Positions 23,233-32,064 of a stretch of DNA of 64,000 nt are shown here, piece after piece. This DNA comes from an uncultured Prevotella sp. (lineage in GTDB: Bacteria; Bacteroidota; Bacteroidia; Bacteroidales; Bacteroidaceae). Below the pieces are notes generated by a model that searched no databases, was not told where the DNA came from, and saw only the letters and a program-made list of their open reading frames with translations. The stretch spans positions 23,659 through 87,658 of the forward strand of contig ONAE01000010.1 of assembly GCA_900315695.1 (NCBI GenBank), read 5' to 3'. Each line of letters starts with the position of its first letter. Within the stretch, counting starts at the first letter, position 1. The translations under genes and the position numbers were made by a program.

Positions 23233-25365
23233 TTAATACGTTCTGTTCGACTCTCTTTCCTTGTTGTCACGATAGACACCGTTCACTTTGTTGCGGCCAA
23301 AGTTATAGGCGATGCGGAACGAGACGGCATGGGAATGTATGTTATTTCGAGTATAGACACTATAGTCATTATATAAAGCGGTGGACTTAGTAATGTTCCA
23401 GCCAAAGGGATCACTGACTGAAGCAGAAAGTGTAAGACGATTATTAAGCAGCATATACCTGATGTCGCAACTGATGAGAGACATGCGCTCGAAGTGTACC
23501 ATATGCTCATGATACGGGAAATAGTGGCTGAAACGCAAACCGAGGATAAGCGTCTTGGAGTGGTTGAGCATCCACGTGTTATTCAATTCCAATTTTCCGC
23601 TCCAGCTGTTATCATCCTTGTCTTTGAAGTCGGCAATATTGGATTTCGCATCGGTATAGAAAACTTCACCGCCAACATTCACGCCCCACCAGCCGAAGAA
23701 CGAGCGGTTATAGGAGGCATACAGGCCTGTCTTGCTGTTATTGATGCAGTTCTCGGGGATGGTGTACTGACTACCATCAGCGTTGAACCGGGTGACGTAG
23801 CCAATAGAATTGTGGTTATAGGAGTGATACAACACGGCGTAGGCTCCTTTGAAACTGTAGTTGATTTCGGCATTGTGCGCAAGACTAGGTCGAAGGTCGG
23901 GATTGCCAGACACGTAATCGCTAGTGGTTGTGTAGTAGCGGAATGGATTGAGGTCGGCAAAGTTCGGACGTGTAATACCCATTGAATAAGAGACAGAGAA
24001 GCGACCGATCTTCTGATTGTTCCAGCTGAGATTTACGGACGGAAACAAATATCCGTAGCTATTGTTGTGGCTTTCGTTGCCAATTGTTTGCCGCCCCTTG
24101 ACATCTGTATGCTCATAGCGAAGTCCGAGTTTCCCGAAAAGAGATTTAGTAAAACTCTTCTCCACACTAATGTATGCTGCAACAGTATTTTCGTCATAAT
24201 CAAATCCGTTGCTTTGCATTGGATCAATTTCCCATTGGTTGTTGATGTAGCGATTCACAGTTAAGGATGTCTTGTTCCCAATGCTCGTATATGCCAGTCC
24301 AGCCTCCATTTTGAAACCATCGAAAGGAAGCACCGCATCCAGTTTCGCGGAATGGATATGATACTTATTGTGGGCATCGTCAGTAAGCCGTACAGTCTCA
24401 TCATTTCCTGTTGTGGTCACATCGGTAAAAGACTCTGTTGATTTGTTGAAATAGTTATAAGTCAGGCTAAGTATCTTTCCTTTTGAATCCAAAAGCCAGT
24501 CGGAAAACGCCGTCAAGGTAAGCGCATTATTAGGACGCGACGGTGAATTGTTATATGAGTTGAAGCAGGTGCCGTTGTCAATCGTCACATCCGTAAGTTG
24601 ACTTTTCAGGCGAATTCCGCTGGCGTTAACAATGGCTCCAGCACTTAGTCGGTCGGAGAACTTATATTTGAATAAGCCATTGATACCAAACTGCTTGTTA
24701 GTGAAGTCAGTTCGACGATTGGAGGTCTTGATGTGGTCAATGAACGTATAAGTACGGTCAAGGTCATTGATGCCTTTAGTATCTGTCCAACTTGCATCTG
24801 CCGACAATTCAACTTTTCGGGTTGTATGTGATATATTTCCACCTAATTGGTAGCAGAAATCCTCTTTAATTATTCCGCGTCCCCATACGTTGCCCCGAGT
24901 TCCTAATGACTCGTTACGTGTGACGATGCTGATATATGCGACATTCGTGCCTGCTGCATACTTTGCAGGGGGAGTAGTCAGCAATTCTATCTTCTCAATA
25001 CCAGATGCCTGAAGATTTTTAAGTTGTAAGGCAATGGCTTCTTCAGACATTTCCAGCAGCCGACCATCGACAATGTACCGCACGGATGATTTCCCCGCAA
25101 CGGTCACCAAGTCATTTACTACTGATACGCGTGGTATTCTGTCAAGAACCTCAATACCATTCAGTCCTTTGGCATAGATATCGTTTCGTGTCAGGTAAAC
25201 AATGCGGTCAGGCGATTGTTTCAGCACTGTCCGTTGTCCCACAACTACGACCTCTTTCAAGTTCTGTTCCTGTTTCCACCATGCTGTGGAATCATTTTGT
25301 TCTTGCGCGAAAAGGCACATGGGGATTATGGCCATCCCCAAAATGGCTTGCAAAAGTCTTTTCAT
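23233..25365 (-). CDS. TonB-dependent receptor (plug plus outer-membrane beta-barrel)
   Basis: 710 residues. Signal peptide MKRLLQAILGMAIIPMCLFAQ, a short TonB-box-like region (NLKEVVVVGQRTVLKQ), a plug domain (about 50-155; LNGIEVLDRIPRVSV, VRYIVDGR, IEKIELLTTPPAKY) and a ~550-residue barrel of the OMP_b-brl_3 type. The usual N-terminal carboxypeptidase-like domain and any signalling domain are absent. The last strand ends FRIAYNFGRNKVNGVYRDN rather than in a terminal Phe. It probably imports a TonB-dependent ligand, substrate unknown. It is the last gene of an operon led by an ECF sigma factor, which suggests stress- or ligand-linked expression. Confidence 0.88.
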   Translation of the reverse strand: MKRLLQAILGMAIIPMCLFAQEQNDSTAWWKQEQNLKEVVVVGQRTVLKQSPDRIVYLTRNDIYAKGLNGIEVLDRIPRVSVVNDLVTVAGKSSVRYIVDGRLLEMSEEAIALQLKNLQASGIEKIELLTTPPAKYAAGTNVAYISIVTRNESLGTRGNVWGRGIIKEDFCYQLGGNISHTTRKVELSADASWTDTKGINDLDRTYTFIDHIKTSNRRTDFTNKQFGINGLFKYKFSDRLSAGAIVNASGIRLKSQLTDVTIDNGTCFNSYNNSPSRPNNALTLTAFSDWLLDSKGKILSLTYNYFNKSTESFTDVTTTGNDETVRLTDDAHNKYHIHSAKLDAVLPFDGFKMEAGLAYTSIGNKTSLTVNRYINNQWEIDPMQSNGFDYDENTVAAYISVEKSFTKSLFGKLGLRYEHTDVKGRQTIGNESHNNSYGYLFPSVNLSWNNQKIGRFSVSYSMGITRPNFADLNPFRYYTTTSDYVSGNPDLRPSLAHNAEINYSFKGAYAVLYHSYNHNSIGYVTRFNADGSQYTIPENCINNSKTGLYASYNRSFFGWWGVNVGGEVFYTDAKSNIADFKDKDDNSWSGKLELNNTWMLNHSKTLILGLRFSHYFPYHEHMVHFERMSLISCDIRYMLLNNRLTLSASVSDPFGWNITKSTALYNDYSVYTRNNIHSHAVSFRIAYNFGRNKVNGVYRDNKERESNRTY

Positions 25366-25381
25366 ATTCTTTGATTATTTG

Positions 25382-25768
25382 TTATTGAAATGCTTTCTCC
25401 TTGCCCTGTATGAAGAAGAAACCTCCACCAGACTTATCCCGTTGCAATCCTATATATATTGTCTCTCCGTTGTTCACTATCTGAAGCGAGGTATATTGCC
25501 CATCATTACCTTGATAATCGGAGAAGTCCTTTGCCCGTGGCTGATCTTTGGCTATGGCCTCGGCTATCTGCTTGATGATTTCGGGATTGTTCTTGACAGT
25601 CAGACCACGATAGTAGTTGCCATTGCTCTTGTAGATGGAGATGGTCACACTCTTATTGTTGTTGTATCTGCCGTCGAAGAGGTTCTCCACATTCAACTTG
25701 GGAGGATTGGCATAGATGCTGACAGCACTGATTATGTACAGTAATAATATAAATAGGCGTTTCATCAT
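25382..25768 (-). CDS. small secreted protein (DUF6108-like)
   Basis: 128 residues with signal peptide (MMKRLFILLLYIISAVSIYA). The mature part is about 108 residues, starting NPPKLNVENLFDGRYNNN. Later segments include GLTVKNNPEIIKQIAEAIAKD and TIYIGLQRDKSGGGFFFIQ. I associate this pattern with the Bacteroidetes DUF6108 group, with limited certainty. It probably resides in the periplasm. It lies between the anti-sigma-like gene (6 bp) and the receptor (16 bp), so it belongs to that regulon. Either of the first two Met codons could be the start. Confidence 0.75.
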   Translation of the reverse strand: MMKRLFILLLYIISAVSIYANPPKLNVENLFDGRYNNNKSVTISIYKSNGNYYRGLTVKNNPEIIKQIAEAIAKDQPRAKDFSDYQGNDGQYTSLQIVNNGETIYIGLQRDKSGGGFFFIQGKEKAFQ

Positions 25769-25774
25769 CTTGAG

Positions 25775-26179
25775 TTATTTTTGTGGTTCATAAACTGTTC
25801 TACCTTCGCTTGCTCCGTAGCCCTCTGCGTTTCCACCGTCCGCATGAACTGTTCCATTCTGGCAACATCCGCCGATGCAATCCGTCTCGTTTGTAATGTG
25901 GTTTTGCAGAAGGGCGATGCTGCCTATCAGGATGGCCACACATGCAGCAACATGCCAGCCCCAAGTCAGGAACAAATGCTTTTTCGGCATTTGGAAATTG
26001 ACAGACCGAGATATGCCCATAATTGTTCTGGTTTCACTTATCAGCGGTGAGTCCAGTCCGGACTGCATCAGCACATATTCCAGTTCCGTCTCTTCCAATA
26101 CCGACAACTGGCAGTCTATATAGAGCCGACAGAGTTGTTCGGCTTCTTCTACAGTGATATGTCTTGTGTACTGTTTCAT
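25775..26179 (-). CDS. single-pass membrane protein, probable anti-sigma factor
   Basis: 134 residues. A cytoplasmic N-terminal ~70 residues (VEEAEQLCRLYIDCQLSVLEE) is followed by one membrane helix (about 72-91, WHVAACVAILIGSIALLQ) and a short periplasmic tail rich in Cys and Gly (ETDCIGGCCQNG). Its ATG overlaps the sigma-factor stop by four bases, the usual coupling for a cognate anti-sigma. The classical HxxxCxxC zinc motif is not present, so this is inference from topology and position. Confidence 0.75.
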   Translation of the reverse strand: MKQYTRHITVEEAEQLCRLYIDCQLSVLEETELEYVLMQSGLDSPLISETRTIMGISRSVNFQMPKKHLFLTWGWHVAACVAILIGSIALLQNHITNETDCIGGCCQNGTVHADGGNAEGYGASEGRTVYEPQK

Positions 26180-26655
26180 CTATTCAATTTATTATATGTT
26201 TCACGCATTTTCTTTCTAATTCGGCTCATATTCATCCTCACAGCTTCAACGGTCATCGAGAGCTTTTCGGCAATCTGTTCGTATTCCATTCCTTCGTGAG
26301 TGACGAGGTCAAAAATCTCACGTTGCTGTGGAGTCAGTCCCTTTTGCAGTAGCGTTTCAAGATGTTTCAAATCCTCAACATCCATATTATAACCTTTTGT
26401 TTCGTAGGCACTGATGGTATCAATCGGGATAGATTTGGCTTTCCTTAAGTGGTCTATGCAGACGTGACGCAGCACGGTTACGAGTTTATTCTTTGCTTCA
26501 GATGTGGTCTCGACCTTGCTCCCATTCCTCAGTTTCAGCCATGTGTCCTGTAGTGCATCCTTGGCATCCTCATCGCTTTCCAGATAATTCAGGGCGATGT
26601 GGTGCAACTTGTCGCGCAAGCCAAGAAACGAGGATGTCAGCACGTCGATTTCCAT
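26176..26655 (-). CDS. ECF-type RNA polymerase sigma factor
   Basis: 159 residues. Region 2 (LRDKLHHIALNYLESDEDAKDALQDTWLKL) and region 4 (LTPQQREIFDLVTHEGMEYEQIAEKLSMTVEAVRMNMSRIRKKMR, a helix-turn-helix) are both clear. There are no regions 1 or 3, as expected for ECF factors. It heads the operon with its overlapping anti-sigma candidate, a small secreted protein and a TonB receptor. It probably directs transcription of its own operon through the promoter in the upstream repeat (inference). Confidence 0.9.
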   Translation of the reverse strand: MEIDVLTSSFLGLRDKLHHIALNYLESDEDAKDALQDTWLKLRNGSKVETTSEAKNKLVTVLRHVCIDHLRKAKSIPIDTISAYETKGYNMDVEDLKHLETLLQKGLTPQQREIFDLVTHEGMEYEQIAEKLSMTVEAVRMNMSRIRKKMRETYNKLNR

Positions 26656-26722
26656 ATACTTCTACTAATGATACGATTGAAAACACGAAACGTAACAAGG
26701 GATAGTTGTTTTTATCGTAGTC

Positions 26723-26785
26723 CAAAGTTACGGAAAACGGCACGAAAAAGCCCTCGGCAAAGCCAGGAAATCGGTTGCCGAGGGG
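26723..26785. repeat. right copy of the hairpin-plus-promoter repeat; promoter of the ECF sigma operon
   Basis: Counterpart of 23130-23190. On the minus strand a perfect hairpin CCCTCGGCAA / TTGCCGAGGG (arms 26751-26760 and 26775-26784) followed by CTTTTTCG ends transcription from the ATPase gene to the right. The box TAACTTTG (26723-26730) then starts the sigma-factor transcript, with a leader of roughly 60 bases. Confidence 0.75.
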
Positions 26786-26862
26786 CAGGTCTTAACCCAG
26801 GTAAAGACTTGCAGAAGTCAAGTATCGCCTGCAAGTCAATGCCATTATCTGATTTCCTGAAT

Positions 26863-28149
26863 TTATGTTCCATATCGTAATAACCAATCTAATGCCGAAA
26901 TAATATGTATCGTCTTTCCGCCAATCTCAACATCGCGTGTCTGCGTGAAAGCAATAAGCGTCAGACGGTTGCAGGAAAGCGCATCGGAAGCCTTAACGAG
27001 TGAAGAGGTTTCACGGTCATACGCTCGCGGACTGTCAATCTCGTAGGCAACCTGTATCAGTTCCATGGCTCTGCTTTTGTCGCAGACCACAAAATCGATC
27101 TCCTTTGCCCTCGGTGCGGGCTTGTGGTAGTACACATCATAGAAATCGTAGACACAACGTCTCAGCAGTTCAATATAGACAACGTTCTCCAGTCGCCAGC
27201 CAAGGTTCTCGGGAGCCAGTGCGCTATCGCGATTTCCCTGCAAACCGGTATCGACAATATATGCTTTCTGGTTGCGTATGCGTTCCTTACTCTTGAAGGA
27301 ATGGCGGGTGAGCAACTGAATCAGGAAGGCTTGGCAGAGATAATCTACGTATTTCTTTGCTGTCTTATCGGTAATACCAAGCAAATCGGACATCTCATCG
27401 TAGTTGATTTCCTGACAGGCTTTGTTGATAAGGTGATGGGCGAGTTTACGCAGTGCATCGATGTTGCGTATCTTGAAACGCTTCTGGATGTCTTTCCGCA
27501 GGATGGCTTCTATCAGGCTCTGCACGTAAGCCCGCTTGTTACGAAGTTCCTGCATCTCTGGGAATCCACCATCGTGGATGTAGTCCATGAAGGCCCGTTT
27601 GCGCTCAGCATCGGCCTTGGTAGTGATGCCTTGCATGTCAATCTTGTGATATTGGCAATATTCCAAGAAGGAGAATGGATAGAGGTGTATCTCGTTATAA
27701 CGCCCAGTGAGGTGCGTGGCCAGTTCGCCGCTGAGCAACTTGGCATTGCTGCCTGTGACGAAGATATGAAGGTCGGTTCGTAGCAGGCGGTTCACAAACA
27801 GGTACCACCCGTCAACATCCTGTATCTCGTCGAGCACCAGGTAGGAGATGTCGGTGCCATAGAGTTGATATACACACGAAAGTACCGTATTGAGGTCTTC
27901 CGTCTTCATGTCTGCCAGACGGTCGTCGTCAAGGTTGACGTAGCCGTAACGGATGCCGCGCTCCAGTAGCACCTTGTGGCAGAGTGTGGATTTACCGCTT
28001 CGACGCACACCAATAACAACCTGAGCCATCTTCGTGTCGAACTCGAAAAGCGATTCCTCCTTGCGGGCCACCCACTTCTGAGGCTTGTAGCTCTTGATTT
28101 CCTCCTGTTGTTCAGCCAGTACCTGAAGTATTATCTTCTCGTCTATCAT
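26863..28149 (-). CDS. orphan AAA+ ATPase with DUF4143 domain
   Basis: 428 residues. Walker A GVRRSGKSTLCHKV near residue 47, Walker B YLVLDEIQDVDGW and sensor FVTGSNAKLLSGELATHLTGR form an AAA-type domain. A winged-helix segment (YDEMSDLLGITDKTAKKYVDYL) and a C-terminal DUF4143 region follow. The latter carries a PD-(D/E)XK-like pattern (ENVVYIELLRR, KEIDFVVCDKSRAMELIQVAYE). This widespread family has no settled function. It stands alone behind its own promoter, with three 32-bp-spaced repeats further upstream. Probably horizontally mobile. Confidence 0.88.
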   Translation of the reverse strand: MIDEKIILQVLAEQQEEIKSYKPQKWVARKEESLFEFDTKMAQVVIGVRRSGKSTLCHKVLLERGIRYGYVNLDDDRLADMKTEDLNTVLSCVYQLYGTDISYLVLDEIQDVDGWYLFVNRLLRTDLHIFVTGSNAKLLSGELATHLTGRYNEIHLYPFSFLEYCQYHKIDMQGITTKADAERKRAFMDYIHDGGFPEMQELRNKRAYVQSLIEAILRKDIQKRFKIRNIDALRKLAHHLINKACQEINYDEMSDLLGITDKTAKKYVDYLCQAFLIQLLTRHSFKSKERIRNQKAYIVDTGLQGNRDSALAPENLGWRLENVVYIELLRRCVYDFYDVYYHKPAPRAKEIDFVVCDKSRAMELIQVAYEIDSPRAYDRETSSLVKASDALSCNRLTLIAFTQTRDVEIGGKTIHIISALDWLLRYGT

Positions 28150-28176
28150 ATCTTAATGTATTTGCATTCTCGTGCG

Positions 28177-28184
28177 CAAAGATA
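28177..28184 (-). promoter_or_regulatory. -7 promoter box of the AAA+ ATPase gene
   Basis: TATCTTTG on the minus strand, 27 bases before the ATG. Confidence 0.6.
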
Positions 28185-28203
28185 CAAACATTTATTTAAA
28201 TTC

Positions 28204-28275
28204 CGATAAAATGCAGATTATTTTTAAGTAAAATACGATAAAATAAGGTAAAAACGTTTGAGAAATACGATAAAA
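28204..28275. repeat. three CGATAAAA direct repeats at exact 32-bp spacing
   Basis: CGATAAAA begins at 28204, 28236 and 28268, each within a longer AAATnCGATAAAA context. The two intervals are both exactly 32 bp, about three helical turns, so all copies face the same side of the DNA. They lie 20-90 bp upstream of the ATPase promoter box. They may be binding sites for a regulator or iteron-like sites. Confidence 0.7.
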
Positions 28276-28302
28276 GACACGAAAAAAAGACTTGGGTTAG
28301 TT

Positions 28303-28630
28303 GTGCGTGTCGTTAAGACACACGCAAGCACTTTCTTTTTATTTCTTTATTATTATAGTTATTATTTTGCGCACATGTCCGCACAAAACGCACGCGAAGA
28401 ATAATGTGTAATAAGTAATTCATCGTCTCGTGATAAATTACTTTTCGTTAAACGATTAGTTACTTTTTGTGAGGCTTTGAAATTGCTTCAAAAATGCTTC
28501 ATAATTGAATCTATATTGAAACTAAAATGTAAAACTAACCTGCGTACATATTAATTCACGCGTGAAATTAAGAAATAGATATAGAAAAAGAATAAAAAGA
28601 AAAAGTGCGTGTGTGTCTGAGGACACGCAC
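28303..28630. repeat. ~330-bp intergenic block bounded by hairpin-containing inverted repeats
   Basis: The left end (28303-28349) and the reverse complement of the right end (28586-28630) share a GTGCGTGT hairpin followed by a CTTTCTTTTTATTTC-like pyrimidine run, with only a few mismatches. Each end can form a hairpin (28304-28310 with 28320-28326; 28605-28612 with 28623-28630), and both T-rich runs point inward. Between them is AT-rich DNA with a TTCACGCGTGAA palindrome near 28555-28566 and no gene. Could be a MITE-like element or an insulated non-coding RNA locus. Confidence 0.65.
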
Positions 28631-28686
28631 TTTTCAAAAAATAGTTAGCCACAAATAGATACTTCCACAAATTTATGGCAGAATTA

Positions 28687-28718
28687 TTTGGAATTCGGCG
28701 ATTATTTTTGTACCTTTG
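28687..28718 (+). promoter_or_regulatory. promoter of the nucleotidase-nudC operon
   Basis: TTTG (28687-28690), 20-bp spacer, TACCTTTG (28711-28718): a full match to the Bacteroidetes primary-sigma promoter, 15 bases before the ATG at 28734. Confidence 0.8.
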
Positions 28719-28733
28719 CAGTAGAATTAGAAG

Positions 28734-30512
28734 ATGATGAAAATGAGGACAGCATTTCTTACGACTATCATTACTGCGACGCTGACACTCTCAGTGCAGG
28801 CACAGCAGACATCGAAGACCGTCACGCTGAAGGTCATCGAGACCAGTGATGTTCACGGACATTTTTTCCCTTGGGACTTCATGGAAGGGAGGCCGCTCAG
28901 GGGTACGCTGACCCGTGCCAACTCGTATATCAACCGCGAGCGTCAGAAGTTTGGCGGAAACCTGCTGCTCATTGACAACGGCGATATCCTGCAGGGACAG
29001 CCCTGTGTCTATTGGTCCAACTTCGTGATGCCTGAGGATGAGAACCTGGCAGCACGGGTGATCAACTACATGCAGTATGACGCTGAGACCGTTGGCAATC
29101 ACGACATAGAACCAGGTCACAAGGTGTATGACAAGTGGATCCGTGAGGTGCGCTGTCCGCTGCTGGGTGCCAACATCGTGAAAGAGGCATGTAAGAACGG
29201 CGAAGCTGATCCTCAGAGCATCTATACCGGCCTGCAACCCTACTCCGTACATGTGAAGGACGGCGTGAAGATCTGCGTGATCGGCATGCTCACCCCTGCC
29301 ATTCCCAACTGGTTGAACAAGTCGATATGGAAAGGCATCGAGTTCGAAGAGATGGTCAGCTGTGCCCGTAAGTGGGTGAAGTATATCCAGGAGCACGAGC
29401 AGCCTGACCTGATCTTCGGTCTCTTCCACAGCGGTAAGGATGGCGGCATCGTTACCCCAGACTACGAGGAGAACGCCACAGCAGCCGTCGCCCGAGAGGT
29501 ACCAGGATTTGATGTTATCTTCTTTGGACATGACCATCAGGTACACAACGAATGGATCACTGATAAAGAAGGAAAGCAGGTGCTGATCATCGACCCATCC
29601 TGCTGGGTACAGAATGTAGCTGAGGCAGAAATCAAACTGACCATCAAGGATGGCAAGGTGGTAAATAAGGATATCAAAGGAACGATTGTGAATGTCCGCG
29701 ATGAGCAGATCGACGAACAGATGATGGCTCACTTCCAGAAAGACATCGATGCCGTGAAGGCTTATGTTGGTCAGAAGATCGGTCGTTTTGAGTCACCGAT
29801 TTACACCAGAGACAGTTACTTCGGCAACTCTGCCTTTACCGATCTCATACATAACTTGCAATTGCAGATTACAAAAGCAGATATCTCGCTAACAGCTCCT
29901 TTGTCATTCAACTCAACGATTAAAGCTGGTGAAGTGACGATGGCAGACATGTTTAAGCTCTACCGTTTTGAGAATCTGCTCTTCACGCTTCGTATGACAG
30001 GTGAGGAAGTGCGTAAGCATCTGGAGTACAGCTATGACATGTGGACCAATACAATGACATCACCCGATGATCATGCCCTGCGACTGAACGAAGATTCGAA
30101 AGAAGACCAACAGCGCACGGGATTCCAATACTACACCTTTAACTTCGATTCCGCCTGTGGTATCGACTATGAGGTGGATCTGACAAAGCCCGACGGTGAG
30201 AAAGTAAAAATCCTCCGCATGTCGAACGGTGAGCCTTTCGATGAGAAGAAGTGGTATAAGGTGGCGATGAACAGCTATCGGGCTAACGGTGGCGGTGAGT
30301 TGCTGACGCAAGGAGCCGGTATCCCCAAAGACTCCCTCGAAGCACGTGTGCTCTTCCACACCGACCGTGACCAGCGTCATTTCCTGACAGAGGAGATCCG
30401 CAAGATGGGCACGCTGGATCCGAAGCCCAACACCAACTGGAAGTTCGTGCCCGAGGCATGGGTAAAACCAGCCCTGGAGCGCGACAGAAAACTACTTTTT
30501 GGAAATCAATAA
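28734..30512 (+). CDS. secreted 5'-nucleotidase/2',3'-cyclic phosphodiesterase-type metallophosphatase
   Basis: 592 residues. A signal peptide (to about residue 23, SVQAQ) is followed by a calcineurin-like metallophosphatase domain: ETSDVHGHFFP, LLIDNGDILQGQP, VGNHDIE, GLFHSGKDGG and FFGHDHQVHN supply the two-metal ligands. The C-terminal 5'-nucleotidase domain follows (about 350-560; FGNSAFTDLIHNLQLQITKADISL, and YKVAMNSYRANGGGELL with substrate-ring residues). It probably releases phosphate from nucleotides in the periplasm. The nudC gene starts within its stop codon, so scavenging and NAD turnover are linked. Confidence 0.92.
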   Translation: MMKMRTAFLTTIITATLTLSVQAQQTSKTVTLKVIETSDVHGHFFPWDFMEGRPLRGTLTRANSYINRERQKFGGNLLLIDNGDILQGQPCVYWSNFVMPEDENLAARVINYMQYDAETVGNHDIEPGHKVYDKWIREVRCPLLGANIVKEACKNGEADPQSIYTGLQPYSVHVKDGVKICVIGMLTPAIPNWLNKSIWKGIEFEEMVSCARKWVKYIQEHEQPDLIFGLFHSGKDGGIVTPDYEENATAAVAREVPGFDVIFFGHDHQVHNEWITDKEGKQVLIIDPSCWVQNVAEAEIKLTIKDGKVVNKDIKGTIVNVRDEQIDEQMMAHFQKDIDAVKAYVGQKIGRFESPIYTRDSYFGNSAFTDLIHNLQLQITKADISLTAPLSFNSTIKAGEVTMADMFKLYRFENLLFTLRMTGEEVRKHLEYSYDMWTNTMTSPDDHALRLNEDSKEDQQRTGFQYYTFNFDSACGIDYEVDLTKPDGEKVKILRMSNGEPFDEKKWYKVAMNSYRANGGGELLTQGAGIPKDSLEARVLFHTDRDQRHFLTEEIRKMGTLDPKPNTNWKFVPEAWVKPALERDRKLLFGNQ

Positions 30513-31285
30513 TGGCAAAGACATACTATTTCGTATTCTGCAAGGAAGACTTGTTGCTTGAAAAGACTGCCGACGGCAATTTTACCATTCCCTATGAGGA
30601 AGAACCGCCGACAGAGGTAAAGGCTTGGACGCATCAGATGAATATCACGCCGATGGCAGATGGCTCTCCCGTCATCACTTATCGCATCGACAATCCTATC
30701 ACGGATAGCGACCGCTTCGAAATGATAGGTCTGCGCCAGAGTTACTATAAGCTCTCCCGCCCGCTCTATCTCAAGGCTGGCAAATGCCAGGAACTGCTCT
30801 ACTGGGATCAGAACACCAAATACTGCGGTGTTTGTGGTGCGCCGATGCGCATGGATACTGATATCTCAAAGAAGTGTACTCAGTGTGGCAAGGAGATATG
30901 GCCCCAGTTGGCTACCGCTGTCATCGTGCTCATTCATAAAGGCGACGAGGTGCTGCTGGTACGCGCCAAGAACTTCAGGCGCGACTTCTTCGGTCTGGTG
31001 GCAGGCTTTGTTGAGACTGGCGAGACCCTTGAGGAAGCTGTTGCCCGTGAGGCCCTTGAAGAGACGGGCGTCAAGATTACAAACATTCGTTACTTCGCCT
31101 CACAGCCCTGGCCCTATCCTTGTGGACTGATGGTGGGCTTTAATGCCGATTATGTGTCGGGGGAGATCCACCTGCAAAAAAGTGAGATTGCCAAAGGCGG
31201 ATGGTTCCGTCGTGACAATCTCCCTGAAATTCCTGAAAAGCTGTCGATAGCTCGTATGCTGCTCGACGACTGGCTGAAAGCTTAA
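30512..31285 (+). CDS. nudC: NAD(+) diphosphatase, NudC-type Nudix hydrolase
   Basis: 257 residues from the ATG overlapping the nucleotidase stop by one base (TAATG). Order: an N-terminal domain, a four-Cys zinc ribbon (CGVCGAPM...CTQCGKEI, near 108-130), the Nudix box (GFVETGETLEEAVAREALEE) and the family-diagnostic SQPWPYP motif just after it. NudC hydrolyses NADH/NAD to NMN and AMP and removes NAD caps from RNA. The 3' end overlaps the converging lipoprotein gene by 4 bp. Confidence 0.93.
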   Translation: MAKTYYFVFCKEDLLLEKTADGNFTIPYEEEPPTEVKAWTHQMNITPMADGSPVITYRIDNPITDSDRFEMIGLRQSYYKLSRPLYLKAGKCQELLYWDQNTKYCGVCGAPMRMDTDISKKCTQCGKEIWPQLATAVIVLIHKGDEVLLVRAKNFRRDFFGLVAGFVETGETLEEAVAREALEETGVKITNIRYFASQPWPYPCGLMVGFNADYVSGEIHLQKSEIAKGGWFRRDNLPEIPEKLSIARMLLDDWLKA

Positions 31286-32064
31286 TATTCCATCAGTTTC
31301 ATGGTCTGCTTACCTGTAAAGGCTATCTGCGTATCCACCATATAACAGCTGGCTCCATCAGGTCGGCAGAGCGTGGCATCGAAATGCAAGCCATCGGCAT
31401 CAATATGATTGAAGTCCATAGCTCCGAGTACCGCTTCGTCCAAGAAACCGGCAGGAACCAACTTGCCATACTGCTGCTTCTTGAAATCACTTGAAAAGAT
31501 CTGATGGGCACCATGGAATACACTGATATGCATGATGTTGTCGTAATAGATATTCTCCACCTCTAAGCCATCATCATTGTAAGTACGCGCCACGACCTTA
31601 TACTTCGTGGGGTTAATGGCGATATACCAGTGATAACGCTCGCCGTTAAACACGACAACAGAATCCTTCTTCACCTGCTGTGTATAAGTCAGAATCTGAG
31701 GCTTACCACGCTCAAATCCCAGCGAATCGACAGGATCGACACTCTTCTGCAACTTTACCACATCACCATTCTGATTAGTAAACCAAAACACATTTGGCGA
31801 CTGCTTGATAATGCCATAGGATGTGCCGGAGCCCAAAACCAGCGAATCGCCGATGATCATAAAGTATGAAGGCATACTCGTTGTGTCGGAATAGAAGATG
31901 GTGTCGCCTTTCACCTGGAATGACACATCACCACTCTCTTCGTCCACCCAGACACCCTGCATCATCTGTTTGGCCTCCTTGCTTTCTGTCGGAGAGGAAC
32001 TACTCTGGCGGTTACACCCCACCAGAGCAGCTGCAAAAATCAATATCGTTGTTAATCTCTTCAT
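31282..32064 (-). CDS. lipoprotein (DUF4738-like)
   Basis: 260 residues. Lipoprotein signal with Cys at residue 17 (FAAALVGCNRQ), then a Ser-rich linker and a beta-rich body beginning QMMQGVWVDEESGDVSFQVKG. It resembles the Bacteroidetes DUF4738 family; function unknown. It starts one base after the ugd stop on the same strand, so the two genes are co-transcribed. Confidence 0.78.
   Translation of the reverse strand: MKRLTTILIFAAALVGCNRQSSSSPTESKEAKQMMQGVWVDEESGDVSFQVKGDTIFYSDTTSMPSYFMIIGDSLVLGSGTSYGIIKQSPNVFWFTNQNGDVVKLQKSVDPVDSLGFERGKPQILTYTQQVKKDSVVVFNGERYHWYIAINPTKYKVVARTYNDDGLEVENIYYDNIMHISVFHGAHQIFSSDFKKQQYGKLVPAGFLDEAVLGAMDFNHIDADGLHFDATLCRPDGASCYMVDTQIAFTGKQTMKLMEY

Noticed and set aside
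28791-29732. Long open frame antisense to the nucleotidase gene
   Set aside because: It is the codon-bias shadow of a clearly conserved gene, with no family motif and no promoter of its own.
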